Below, piece after piece: positions 27,903-37,099 of a DNA stretch of 64,000 nt. A program made the position numbers and the translations under genes. The DNA comes from FEN-1219 sp963810755 (GTDB taxonomy: Bacteria; Pseudomonadota; Gammaproteobacteria; Steroidobacterales; Rariloculaceae), in contig CAWEOP010000004.1 of assembly GCA_963810755.1 (NCBI GenBank), forward strand, positions 124,001-188,000, in the 5' to 3' direction. A model generated the notes under the pieces. It saw nothing but the letters and a program-made list of their open reading frames with translations, was not told where the DNA came from and did not search any database. Numbering within the stretch: position 1 is the first letter of the stretch; every line of letters starts with the position of its first letter.

Positions 27903-27927
27903 CCGGGGCGCGCGTCGCGCGCCCCGG
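27903..27927 (-). terminator. rpsB-tsf intercistronic hairpin
   Basis: A perfect 11-base-pair GC-only stem (CCGGGGCGCGC with its complement) and a three-base loop lie in the 101-base gap between rpsB and tsf. No U-run follows on the tsf side, so full termination is unlikely. It may attenuate read-through or stabilise the rpsB transcript; a partial terminator is known at the equivalent place in E. coli. Confidence 0.6.
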
Positions 27928-27972
27928 GTTTAGAGTGTTGCTAGCGCGGCGCGCGGCGGAGCCGCAGGCGCG

Positions 27973-28887
27973 CTACTCGGGGGCGTCTTCGCTCTCGCCG
28001 CCCTCGGCCGGCGCGTCTTCGCCGCCCTCGGCCGGGCCGTCCTCGGCCGGCGAGCGGGCGCGGCCCTTGGAGCGGATCTTCGTGACGCGGCCGCGCTTTT
28101 TGCCCGGCGCCTTCTTCGGGGCGGCTTTTTGCTCGCCCACCTTCGGCTTGCCTTCCTCGTCGAGCTCCACGAACTCGTCGTCGCCGGTCGGTACCTCGGG
28201 GATCGAGGACTTGCCTTCGAGCACGGCGTCCGCGATACCTGCCGCGTAGAGCTGGATCGCGCGCATCGCGTCGTCGTTGCCCGGGATCGGGTAGTCGATA
28301 CCGTCCGGCGAGCAGTTCGTATCCACCACTGCGACAACGGGCACCTTCAGCTTGGTGGCCTCTTTGACCGCGATTTCTTCGTGGCCGACGTCGATGATGA
28401 ACACCGCGTCGGGCAGCTTGTCCATCATCTTGATGCCGCCGAGCGCGCGCTCGAGCTTCTCACGCTCACGGCTGAGCTTCAGCAGCTCCTTCTTCGTGTA
28501 CTCGGTGCTCGTGCCGCCCTCGGCGATCTCCTCGAGCGCGTGCAAGCGCTTGATCGACTGGCGGATCGTCTTGAAGTTCGTGAGCATGCCGCCGAGCCAG
28601 CGCTGCGTGACGTACGGCATGCCGCAGCGTACCGCCTCGGCCGCGACGGCCTCGCGCGCGGCGCGCTTCGAGCCGACGAACATCAGAGTTCCGCCCTCCG
28701 CAACGAGCTTGCGCACGAACTCGGTGGCCTGCTTGTACAGCGGCACCGTCTGCTCGAGATTGATGATGTGGATCTTGTTGCGCTCGCCGAAGATGAACTG
28801 GGACATCTTCGGATTCCAGAAGCGGGTTTGGTGCCCGAAATGCACACCCGCTTCCAGCATCCGGCGCATCGAAACGTCGGTAGGCAT
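27973..28887 (-). CDS. rpsB: 30S ribosomal protein S2 with C-terminal extension
   Basis: Primary constituent of the small subunit head/body junction. 304 residues, against 241 in E. coli. The core (MRRMLEAGVHFGHQTRFWNPKM to about residue 230) is standard. The additional tail is first basic (KKAPGKKRGRVTKIRSKGR) and then acidic with near-repeats of the type PAEGGEDAPAEGGES. A strong ribosome site AAGGAG precedes the ATG. The gene leads the block and has its own promoter and a leader of about 120 bases. Confidence 0.97.
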   Translation of the reverse strand: MPTDVSMRRMLEAGVHFGHQTRFWNPKMSQFIFGERNKIHIINLEQTVPLYKQATEFVRKLVAEGGTLMFVGSKRAAREAVAAEAVRCGMPYVTQRWLGGMLTNFKTIRQSIKRLHALEEIAEGGTSTEYTKKELLKLSREREKLERALGGIKMMDKLPDAVFIIDVGHEEIAVKEATKLKVPVVAVVDTNCSPDGIDYPIPGNDDAMRAIQLYAAGIADAVLEGKSSIPEVPTGDDEFVELDEEGKPKVGEQKAAPKKAPGKKRGRVTKIRSKGRARSPAEDGPAEGGEDAPAEGGESEDAPE

Positions 28888-28982
28888 GGAACACTCCTTG
28901 GGGTTAGTCCTCCACGCAGCCCCGCTGACGACCCCGTTTCCGAGGCACCCGGCCAGCGGTGAAATGGCGCGTGTGTGTATTT

Positions 28983-29009
28983 AAAACTCAGAGCTTCGTT
29001 GCCTCTGAG
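28983..29009 (-). promoter_or_regulatory. Leader hairpin at the 5' end of the rpsB transcript
   Basis: On the minus strand CTCAGAG and CTCTGAG form a perfect seven-base-pair stem with a nine-base loop, followed at once by TTTTAAAT. It begins within a few bases of the transcription start predicted from the promoter at 29018-29046. The shape is that of a small terminator or attenuator. S2 is known to repress rpsB-tsf through the mRNA leader in E. coli; a similar role here is inference. Confidence 0.5.
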
Positions 29010-29017
29010 GCGCGCGC

Positions 29018-29046
29018 TTTATACCATAGCGGCCTTGCAGCAACAA
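29018..29046 (-). promoter_or_regulatory. Predicted sigma-70 promoter of rpsB-tsf
   Basis: The minus strand has TTGTTG (29046-29041), exactly 17 bases, then TATAAA (29023-29018). The -10 matches the consensus at five of six positions; the -35 keeps the TTG. The position is about 130 bases before the rpsB ATG in the divergent rpsB/map gap, and no better candidate is seen. Confidence 0.6.
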
Positions 29047-29162
29047 CGTCGATCCGCCTCGAGCGGAACCGCTCGGTGCCCCGCCCGGGCGGCGCCTCGG
29101 CCGGTCCCAGGATGTCCGCGGTCGAGTGTCCGATTCTCCGTACGAATCGACGGTCCCTAAAG

Positions 29163-29930
29163 ATGACAGTCACGATCAAAACGCCTGACGAACAGGAGAA
29201 GATGCGTGTCGCCGGTCGATTGGCCGCCGAAGTGCTCGACATGATCGGCGAGCACGTGAAGCCCGGTGTCTCGACCGACGAGCTCGACCGGATCTGCCAC
29301 GACTACATCGTCAACGAGCAGCGCGCGATCCCGGCCCCGCTGAATTACCGCGGCTTCCCGAAGTCGATCTGCACCTCGGTGAACCACGTCGTCTGCCACG
29401 GAATTCCGAGCGAGCGGGTCCTCAAGGGCGGCGACATCGTCAACGTCGACATCACCGTGATCAAGGATGAGTTCCACGGCGACACGAGCCGGATGTTCTT
29501 CGTCGGCGACCCGCCGATCCTCGGCGAGCGTCTGTCGCGCGTCTGCTTCGACGGCATGTGGCGCGGAATCCGCGCAATCGTGCCGGGCGCGAGACTCGGG
29601 GACGTGGGCTGGGCCGTGCAGAGCTTCGTCGAGGAGCAGCGCTTCTCCGTCGTGCGCGAGTACTGCGGCCACGGCATCGGGCGGATTTTCCACGAGGATC
29701 CGCAGGTTCTGCACTACGGCCGGCCGGGCACGGGCCTCGAGCTCTTGCCCGGGATGACCATCACCGTCGAGCCGATGGTGAACGCCGGCAAGCGCGACGT
29801 GAAGCTCCTGTCGGACGGCTGGACCGTCGTGACCAAGGATCATTCGCTTTCCGCTCAGTGGGAGCACACCGTGCTCGTAACGGAGACTGGCTTCGAGGTT
29901 CTGACGCTCGGCGCGGCGGATCGCGGCTGA
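29163..29930 (+). CDS. map: Methionine aminopeptidase, type I
   Basis: Removes the initiator methionine from nascent proteins. 255 residues from ATG 29163 (MTVTIKTPDEQEKMRVAG). Metal and catalytic residues are visible in CHGIPS, VNVDITV, FHGDTSRMF, CGHGIG, VEPMV and QWEHTVLVTE. It is divergent from rpsB, as in E. coli. glnD begins one base after its stop, so the two are an operon. Confidence 0.98.
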   Translation: MTVTIKTPDEQEKMRVAGRLAAEVLDMIGEHVKPGVSTDELDRICHDYIVNEQRAIPAPLNYRGFPKSICTSVNHVVCHGIPSERVLKGGDIVNVDITVIKDEFHGDTSRMFFVGDPPILGERLSRVCFDGMWRGIRAIVPGARLGDVGWAVQSFVEEQRFSVVREYCGHGIGRIFHEDPQVLHYGRPGTGLELLPGMTITVEPMVNAGKRDVKLLSDGWTVVTKDHSLSAQWEHTVLVTETGFEVLTLGAADRG

Positions 29931-29931
29931 A

Positions 29932-32607
29932 GTGGCGATCAGCCCGGAGAAACCATTGGAGGGCGCTGTGCCGCTGATCGACCGCGCGGCGCTCGATCGC
30001 GCGCTCTGCGGCGACACCACCGCGGTGGGCGCGTTCCGCGAAGCGCAGCGCCAAGCGAGTGAGCGGCTCGGCGAACGGTTCCGGCGCAACGACCCGATCG
30101 AGGCGCTCGTGCGTGCGCGCGCCGAGATCGTCGACCAGATCATCCTTGCGGCTTGGCTCCACTATTCCGAGGATCTGCGCAACTCCGCCGACCTCGTCGC
30201 CGTGGGCGGCTACGGCCGCGGCGAGCTGCATCCGCAGTCCGACATCGACCTGCTCGTCCTGCTCGACGGCGCCACCGAGAACAATGCGGACGAGGCTATC
30301 GGCCGGTTCCTGACCTTCCTGTGGGACATCGGGCTCGAGGTCGGGCACAGCGTGCGGACGCTCGACGACTGCGAGGCGCAGGCGCGCAGCGACGTCACAG
30401 TGCTCACGACGCTGATGGAGACGCGCCTCTTGCACGGCCCCGGCAAGCTGTTCGCGGAGCTGCCGATCCGAATCGGCACGGATAGGATGTGGAACAGCGC
30501 GGAGTTCTTCCGCGCCAAGCTCGACGAGCAGACGGCGCGGCACGCCCGCTACCACGACACCGCCTACAACCTCGAGCCCAACGTCAAAGGCAGCCCGGGC
30601 GGCCTGCGCGATATCCAGATGATCAGCTGGCTCGCGCGCCGGCACCTCGACGCGAAGCAGCTCCAGGATCTCGTCCAGTACAAGTTCCTCACCGAGGGGC
30701 AGCTCCGAATCCTCGTGGCCGGCCAGGCATTCCTGTGGCGGATTCGCTTCGGGTTGCACCTGCTCACGGGCCGCCGCGAAGATCGCCTGCTGTTCGATCA
30801 CCAGGTAAAGCTCGCGCAGATGCTCGGCTACGAGGACGCGAGCTTCACGCTCGCGGTCGAGCAGCTGATGCAGCGCTACTACCGGACGGTGATGGAGCTC
30901 AGCCGTCTCAACGAGATGCTGCTGCAGCTCTTCGAGGAAGCGATCCTGCTCGACAAGGACGAGCCGGCGTTTCCGCTCGGCCCGCGATTCCAGAGCCGCA
31001 ACGGCTACCTCGAGGTGGCCGACGATCAGGTGTTTGCGCGCGAGCCGTCTGCGCTCCTCGAGATTTTCCTGCTGCTCGAGCAGAACCTCGAGCTGCGCGG
31101 CGTCAACGCGCGCACGATCGCGCTCGTGAAGCAGCACCTCTGGCTCATCGACGAGGAGTTCCGCCAGAACCCGCGCCATCATCGGTTGTTCCTCGACATC
31201 CTGCGCGCGCCGCAAGGCGTCACGCGCACGCTGAAGCGAATGAACACCTACGGCGTGCTGGGGCTCTACATCCCGGCTTTCGGGCGCATCGTGGGCCGAA
31301 TGCAGTACGACCTGTTCCACGCTTACACGGTCGACGCGCACACGCTGTTCGTCGTCGAAAACTTGAGGCGGTTCGCACTACCGCGATTCGACGACGAGTT
31401 CCCCGCATGCAGCGCCGTGATGCAGCGGCTCGAGAAGCCGGAGGTCGCATATCTCGCGGGCCTGTTCCACGACATCGCAAAGGGTCGCGGCGGCGATCAT
31501 TCGGAGCTCGGCGCGGTCGACGCGGAGGCGTTCTGCTTGGAGCACGGCATGAGCCGTTACGACGCACGGCTCGTCGCATGGCTCGTGCAGCACCACTTGC
31601 TGTTGTCGCTCACCGCGCAGAAGAAGGACCTGAACGACCCGAATATCGTCAACGAGTTCGCACGCACGGTCGGCGACCAGACCCACCTCGACTATCTCTA
31701 CGTGCTCACCGTGGCCGACGTCCGCGGCACGAACCCAAAGATCTGGAACTCGTGGAAGGACACGCTGTTCTGGGAGCTCTATCAGTCGACACGCCGGGCG
31801 CTGCGCCGCGGTGTGTCGAATCCGATCGACAAGGAAGAGCTCATTCAAGGCAGGCAAGCCCAAGCCGAGCGGTCGCTGCTCCAAGCCGGGCTGCCCCCGG
31901 ATCGCTGGCAGCACATCTGGTCGACGTTCACCGAAGAGTACTTCCTGCGCCATCGACCCGAGGAGATCGCGTGGCACACGCGCGTGCTCGCCGAGAGCCC
32001 GAATCCCGGTTCGATCATCGTCGACGTGAACGACGCCGTCGCGCCCGGCCTCACTTCGATCGCGCTCTACTCGCCCGAGGAGACACGCTCGTTCATGCGC
32101 GCAACCGCGGTGCTCGACGAGCTTGGGCTCACCATCGTCGACGCTCGGATCGTGCCGCTGTCCGCGACGCAGAGCCTCGACACCTATTGCGTGCTCGAAA
32201 GCGACGGCAGCCCGATCAGTGATCGGCGCAGGCTCGAGGAGATCCGGGGCCGCTTGTTGAAGGCGCTCGCGAGCGGCAGCCGCGAGACGCTGAAGGTCAC
32301 GCGGCGCGCACCGCGCCAGGTGCGGATGTTCACGACGGCCGTCCAGGTCGCGATCTCGCAGGATCCGAAGAACCGCCGCACCGTGATCGAGCTCGTCGCG
32401 GGCGACCGCCCCGGGCTGCTGTTCCAAGTCGCGAAGGTGTTCGATCAGGAGCGCGTGGCGCTCCAGAACGCGAAGGTCGCGACCGTCGGCGAGCGCGCGG
32501 AGGACGTGTTCTTCGTCACCACGTTCGACAATCAGCCGCTCGACGAGGCGAAGTGTGAGAGCCTCGGCAAGGCGCTGCGCGAGAGCCTCGCCGAGAGCCG
32601 TCAGTAA
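29932..32607 (+). CDS. glnD: Bifunctional uridylyltransferase/uridylyl-removing enzyme GlnD
   Basis: Nitrogen sensor that uridylylates PII proteins when glutamine is low and removes UMP when it is high. 891 residues from a GTG start. The nucleotidyltransferase site GGYGRGELHPQSDIDLL is near residue 93; the HD phosphohydrolase site FHDIAKGRGGDHSELG is near residue 515; two ACT glutamine-sensing domains lie at about 700-890 (second one VIELVAGDRPGLLFQ). It overlaps nothing; dapD follows by 25 bases. Confidence 0.97.
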   Translation: MAISPEKPLEGAVPLIDRAALDRALCGDTTAVGAFREAQRQASERLGERFRRNDPIEALVRARAEIVDQIILAAWLHYSEDLRNSADLVAVGGYGRGELHPQSDIDLLVLLDGATENNADEAIGRFLTFLWDIGLEVGHSVRTLDDCEAQARSDVTVLTTLMETRLLHGPGKLFAELPIRIGTDRMWNSAEFFRAKLDEQTARHARYHDTAYNLEPNVKGSPGGLRDIQMISWLARRHLDAKQLQDLVQYKFLTEGQLRILVAGQAFLWRIRFGLHLLTGRREDRLLFDHQVKLAQMLGYEDASFTLAVEQLMQRYYRTVMELSRLNEMLLQLFEEAILLDKDEPAFPLGPRFQSRNGYLEVADDQVFAREPSALLEIFLLLEQNLELRGVNARTIALVKQHLWLIDEEFRQNPRHHRLFLDILRAPQGVTRTLKRMNTYGVLGLYIPAFGRIVGRMQYDLFHAYTVDAHTLFVVENLRRFALPRFDDEFPACSAVMQRLEKPEVAYLAGLFHDIAKGRGGDHSELGAVDAEAFCLEHGMSRYDARLVAWLVQHHLLLSLTAQKKDLNDPNIVNEFARTVGDQTHLDYLYVLTVADVRGTNPKIWNSWKDTLFWELYQSTRRALRRGVSNPIDKEELIQGRQAQAERSLLQAGLPPDRWQHIWSTFTEEYFLRHRPEEIAWHTRVLAESPNPGSIIVDVNDAVAPGLTSIALYSPEETRSFMRATAVLDELGLTIVDARIVPLSATQSLDTYCVLESDGSPISDRRRLEEIRGRLLKALASGSRETLKVTRRAPRQVRMFTTAVQVAISQDPKNRRTVIELVAGDRPGLLFQVAKVFDQERVALQNAKVATVGERAEDVFFVTTFDNQPLDEAKCESLGKALRESLAESRQ

Positions 32608-32632
32608 GATCGCGCGAACAGGAAGGAAGGCA

Positions 32633-33458
32633 GTGAGCAATCTCAGCGACGTCATCGCACGCGGTTGGGAGCGGCGCACCGAGCTCGGGCCCGGCAAGGT
32701 CGACAACGAGCTGCGCGACGCGATCGAGCAATGTATCGCGGGTCTCGACGACGGCACGCTGCGCGTCGCCGAGAAGCAAGGGGGTACTTGGGTCGTCAAC
32801 CAGTGGCTCAAGCAAGCCGTGCTGCTGTCGTTCCGGACGAGCGACAACCGCGTGATCGAGAACGGCTACACGCGCTTCTTCGACAAGGTACCCTCCAAGT
32901 ACGCGTCATACGACGCCGAGAAATTCCGCGCGAGCGGCACGCGCGTAGTGCCGGACGCCGTCGTGCGTCGCGGCGCGTTCATTGCGCCCGACGTCGTGTT
33001 GATGCCGTCGTTCGTGAACATCGGCGCGTACGTCGACAAGGGCTCGATGATCGACACGTGGGCGACGGTCGGCAGCTGCGCGCAAATCGGCAAGGGCGTG
33101 CACCTGTCGGGCGGTGCCGGCATCGGCGGCGTGCTCGAGCCGCTCCAAGCCGCGCCGACGATCATCGAGGACAACTGCTTCGTCGGCGCACGGTCCGAGG
33201 TCGTCGAAGGCGTGATCGTCGAGCACGGCAGCGTGCTCGGGATGGGCGTCTACATCGGCCAGAGCACGCGGATCTACGACCGCGCGACGGGCGAGGTGCT
33301 CTACGGCCGCGTGCCGGCGGGCTCGGTCGTCGTCGTCGGGAAGCCTGCCGTCGAAGGACGGAAAGTACTCGCTCTACTGCGCGGTGATCGTGAAGAAGGT
33401 CGACGAGAAGACGCGCTCGAAGACCTCGCTCAACGAGCTGCTCCGCGCAGCCGACTAA
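32633..33458 (+). CDS. dapD: 2,3,4,5-Tetrahydropyridine-2,6-dicarboxylate N-succinyltransferase (frameshifted)
   Basis: Lysine/diaminopimelate pathway enzyme that succinylates tetrahydrodipicolinate; DapE, also in this window, acts two steps later. GTG 32633 has a good ribosome site (GGAAGGAAGG). The hexapeptide-repeat region (MPSFVNIGAYVDKGSMIDTW) is intact. After VPAGSVVVVG (near 33340) similarity jumps one frame to SLPSKDGKYSLYCAVIVKKV and NELLRAAD, with a TAA at 33456-33458. The span fits 274 codons plus one extra base, so one inserted base in the GGGAAG run explains it, probably a sequence error. Confidence 0.93.
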
Positions 33459-33467
33459 CGCGAGCGG

Positions 33468-34358
33468 TCAGCCGAAACGGCCCGTGATGTAGTCTTCCGT
33501 GAGCTTGTGCCGCGGGTTCGTGAAGATGTCATCCGTGTCGCCCACCTCGATCAGCTTGCCGAGATGGAAGTACGCAGTGCGCTGCGACACGCGCGCGGCC
33601 TGCTGCATCGAGTGCGTGACGATCACGATCGCGTAGTTCTGCTTGAGCTCGTCGATCAGGTCCTCGATGCGCGCCGTCGCGATCGGATCGAGCGCCGAGC
33701 ACGGCTCGTCCATCAGGATCACTTCCGGATTCACGGCGATCGTGCGCGCGATACAGAGCCGCTGTTGTTGGCCGCCGGATAACCCGGTTCCCGGCTCTTC
33801 CAAACGGTCCTTCACTTCGGTCCACAGACCCGCGCGCTCCAGGCTCGTCTGCACGATCTCGTCGAGCTCCACGCGGTCGCGCGCTAGCCCGTGGATGCGC
33901 GGGCCGTACGCGACGTTGTCGTAGACGGATTTCGGGAACGGATTCGGTTTCTGGAACACCATGCCGACGCGCGCGCGCAGCATCACGACGTCCATGTGGC
34001 GCCCGTAGATGTTCTCGCCGTCGAGCGTGATGTCGCCCGTGACGCGCGCGGAGTCGATGGTGTCGTTCATGCGGTTCAAGCAGCGGATGAACGTCGACTT
34101 GCCGCAGCCCGATGGACCGATGAGAGCGATGACTTCGTTCAGGCCGACGTCGAGATTCACGCGTTGTATCGCGTGATTGTCGCCGTAGAACACGTCGACC
34201 TTGCGCGCCTGCATCACGGGTTTGGCCGCCGTGAAGTCGCCGACGGTTCGGTAACCTTCGTCGACGGCTTCTACCGCCGGTTGTGTCGATGGCGGGGCTG
34301 CGGTTTGTGATGCGGCCTCGGACACGTTGTTGCTCTTTGGTTCTACGGCGAGATTCAC
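33468..34358 (-). CDS. pstB: Phosphate ABC transporter ATP-binding protein
   Basis: ATPase of the high-affinity phosphate importer PstSCAB. 296 residues, longer than the E. coli protein (257) because of a roughly 45-residue N-terminal extension rich in Ser, Thr and Ala. Walker A LIGPSGCGKSTF, signature LSGGQQQRLCIAR and Walker B VILMDEP are all intact. It is the last gene of pstSCAB; phoU, often next, is instead 6 kb away with phoBR. It converges on dapD. Confidence 0.96.
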   Translation of the reverse strand: MNLAVEPKSNNVSEAASQTAAPPSTQPAVEAVDEGYRTVGDFTAAKPVMQARKVDVFYGDNHAIQRVNLDVGLNEVIALIGPSGCGKSTFIRCLNRMNDTIDSARVTGDITLDGENIYGRHMDVVMLRARVGMVFQKPNPFPKSVYDNVAYGPRIHGLARDRVELDEIVQTSLERAGLWTEVKDRLEEPGTGLSGGQQQRLCIARTIAVNPEVILMDEPCSALDPIATARIEDLIDELKQNYAIVIVTHSMQQAARVSQRTAYFHLGKLIEVGDTDDIFTNPRHKLTEDYITGRFG

Positions 34359-34388
34359 AGTCTACCCCAAGATTTGGCGACGAGGCTC

Positions 34389-35675
34389 CTAGTAGCGGCG
34401 CTCGAAACGTTTCCGTAGCAATATCGCGGTGGCGTTCATCACGAGTAGGAACAACAGCAGAATGATGATCGCCGCCGACGTGCGCTCGACGAACGCGCGC
34501 TCCGGGCTGTCGGCCCACAGGTACACCTGCACGGGCAGCGCGGTCGAAGGATCGAGCGGCGACTCCGGAATGTCGACGATGAACGCGACCATGCCGATCA
34601 TCAGGAGCGGCGCGGATTCGCCGAGCGCTCTCGCCATGCCGATGATGGTGCCGGTCAGCATGCCGGGCATCGCGAGCGGCAGGACGTGGTGCATCACCAT
34701 TTGCATCTTCGATGCGCCGAGGCCGAGCGCGGCCTCGCGGATCGAGGGCGGCACCGCGGTCAACGCGGCTCGCGACGCGATGATGATCACGGGCAGCGTC
34801 ATCAGGCTCAGCACGAGCCCGCCGACCAGAGGCGCGGAGCGCGGCAATCCGAACGCGTTGATGAACAAGGCGAGACCGAGCAGGCCGAACACGATCGACG
34901 GCACGGCAGCGAGGTTGTTGATGTTCACCTCGATCAGATCGGTCCAGCGGTTGCGCGGCGCGAACTCCTCGAGATACATCGCGGTCGCCACGCCGAGCGG
35001 GAACGACAAGAGCAGCGTCACGAGCAGCATGAAGAACGACCCGACCGTGGCGCTCCAAATACCCGCGAGCTCCGGATCGCGCGAATCACCGGCCGTGAAG
35101 AAGTAGCGGTTGAAACGCAGCCCGATCCGCTGCTCCTGCTCGAGCTTTTCGACCCATGCGAGCTGGCGGTCGTCGATGCGCCGGTCGGCCTCGGGCAGAT
35201 CGCGGCTCACGTGGCCTTTGACGAGCACGTCGACGTCGTCGTCGGCGACCAGCCAGACGCTGATCGTCGAGCCGACGGCCTCGGGATTGCTCGCCACGTA
35301 TTCTTTGAGCTCGAGGCCCGCACCCGGGCTCACGAGAGCGAAGAGATCGCGCAACTCCGCACGCGCCCTCACATCGGGGAACAGCGCACTCATCGCGTCG
35401 CGCACCAGGCGCTGGTAGTCGGCAGTCGCCCGCACGGCCGGGTCGCGCGTGTTGTCGGGATCGATCACGGCGGCGTCGAGCTTCACGTCGAGCAAGATCC
35501 GGGTCTGCTGCAGCGCCGTGTAGCCGTTCGCGACCAGCGTATAGAAGAAGAACGCGAGGAAGCCCAAGCCGACCATCAACGCGCCGAGGCCCGCCGCCTT
35601 GAAGAGCCGCTCGTTGCGATAGCGCCGGCCGATGCCGCGCGCCACGAGCTCTTTGACACCGGGCACGTTACTCAT
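34389..35675 (-). CDS. pstA: Phosphate ABC transporter permease PstA
   Basis: Inner-membrane permease subunit of PstSCAB. 428 residues, longer than the 296 of E. coli. After the first membrane helix (about 28-50) there is an extra, mostly polar, probably periplasmic region up to about residue 200, then five helices containing the permease loop REAALGLGASKMQMVMHHVLP. Similar long PstA proteins are known from Pseudomonas. It overlaps the pstC stop by eight bases. Confidence 0.94.
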   Translation of the reverse strand: MSNVPGVKELVARGIGRRYRNERLFKAAGLGALMVGLGFLAFFFYTLVANGYTALQQTRILLDVKLDAAVIDPDNTRDPAVRATADYQRLVRDAMSALFPDVRARAELRDLFALVSPGAGLELKEYVASNPEAVGSTISVWLVADDDVDVLVKGHVSRDLPEADRRIDDRQLAWVEKLEQEQRIGLRFNRYFFTAGDSRDPELAGIWSATVGSFFMLLVTLLLSFPLGVATAMYLEEFAPRNRWTDLIEVNINNLAAVPSIVFGLLGLALFINAFGLPRSAPLVGGLVLSLMTLPVIIIASRAALTAVPPSIREAALGLGASKMQMVMHHVLPLAMPGMLTGTIIGMARALGESAPLLMIGMVAFIVDIPESPLDPSTALPVQVYLWADSPERAFVERTSAAIIILLLFLLVMNATAILLRKRFERRY

Positions 35676-37053
35676 ACTGCTCCCGGTAGCGGCGCACGAC
35701 GCGCAGCGCGATCACGTTCAGCACGAGCGTGACGAGGAACAGCACGAGCCCGAGCGCAAACGCAGCGAGCGTCTTCGGGCTGTCGAACTCCTGGTCGCCG
35801 ATCAGCAGCGTCACGATCTGCACCGTGACCGTGGTCACCGCCGCGAACGGGTTGGCGGTGAGATTCGCGGCGAGGCCCGCGGCCATCACGACGATCATCG
35901 TCTCGCCGATCGCGCGGGACACGGCGAGCAGCACCGCACCGACGATGCCCGGCAGCGCCGCCGGGAAGACGACGTTCCGAATCGTCTCGGACCGCGTCGC
36001 ACCGAGGCCGTACGAGCCGTCGCGCAGCGCCTGCGGCACCGCTGTGATCACGTCGTCGGACAGCGACGACACGAACGGAATGATCATGATGCCCATCACG
36101 AGCCCGGCGCCGAGCGCGCTCTCGGACGCGACGTCTAGCCCGAACGATTCGCCGAGCCCCCGCAGGATCGGACCGACCGTGAGCGCGGCGAAGTAGCCGT
36201 ACACCACCGTGGGAATTCCCGCGAGAATCTCGAGCATCGGCTTCGCGTAGTTGCGGAGCCGCGGGCTCGCATACTCGGACAGGTAGATCGCGGACATCAG
36301 ACCGACCGGAACCGCGACCAGCATCGCGATCCCCGAGATCAATAGCGTGCCCGCGAACAGCGGAACCGCACCGAACGCGCCGGACGATCCCACCTGGTCC
36401 GCGCGAATGGCCGTCTGCGGGCTCCAGCTCAGTCCGAACAGGAACTCGACCGGCGAGACCTGGCGGAAAAATCGCAGCGCCTCGAACAACACCGACAGAA
36501 ATATTCCGATCGTCGTCAAGATCGCGACGAGCGACGCGCCGACCAGCAGGTACTCGATCGCGCGCTCGACGCGATTGCGCGCGCGAAACGACGGCCGCAC
36601 GCGGTAGAACGCCCACGCGAGGCAGACCAGCCCGAGCACGAGCACGGCGCCCGTCGAGAGGTTGCGGCTCAGCTGGCGCAGCGCGGCGTATTGATCCGCG
36701 GCCGCCAGGATGTCCGCGCCCGGGCTGCTCGAGACGATGTTGCCTTCGACGAGGTTGCGGATGTCGTTGTAGACGAGCCCGAGCTGCTCCTGGGGAAGCG
36801 CGCGCAGCGTCTCGGGCAAGCCGGACAGCACGGCGTCGCGCAGCCACATCGGCTCGAACGTCTGCCACAGGGTCAACAGCACGACGGCCGGGATCACGCA
36901 CCAGAGCGCAACGTATCCGCCGTGATAGCCCGGCAACGAGTGCGCCGTCCGCGGCCCGGCCGCGAGCGCGCCCGCGATCGCGCGCTGCCGGCCCACGTAA
37001 TAGGCCAGCACCGCCAGACCGACGACCAGTATCAGCAGCGTCGAAGGAGCCAA
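35668..37053 (-). CDS. pstC: Phosphate ABC transporter permease PstC
   Basis: Inner-membrane permease partner of PstA. 461 residues (319 in E. coli). It has additional N-terminal helices and an extra periplasmic region (about 70-150) before the conserved permease core with ALRDGSYGLGATRSETIRNV. It follows pstS by 46 bases and overlaps pstA. Confidence 0.94.
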   Translation of the reverse strand: MAPSTLLILVVGLAVLAYYVGRQRAIAGALAAGPRTAHSLPGYHGGYVALWCVIPAVVLLTLWQTFEPMWLRDAVLSGLPETLRALPQEQLGLVYNDIRNLVEGNIVSSSPGADILAAADQYAALRQLSRNLSTGAVLVLGLVCLAWAFYRVRPSFRARNRVERAIEYLLVGASLVAILTTIGIFLSVLFEALRFFRQVSPVEFLFGLSWSPQTAIRADQVGSSGAFGAVPLFAGTLLISGIAMLVAVPVGLMSAIYLSEYASPRLRNYAKPMLEILAGIPTVVYGYFAALTVGPILRGLGESFGLDVASESALGAGLVMGIMIIPFVSSLSDDVITAVPQALRDGSYGLGATRSETIRNVVFPAALPGIVGAVLLAVSRAIGETMIVVMAAGLAANLTANPFAAVTTVTVQIVTLLIGDQEFDSPKTLAAFALGLVLFLVTLVLNVIALRVVRRYREQYE

Positions 37054-37099
37054 GCAGATTCCGCGCTAGTTGTGCGTCGTCGCAGTGTGCCGCAAAGGA

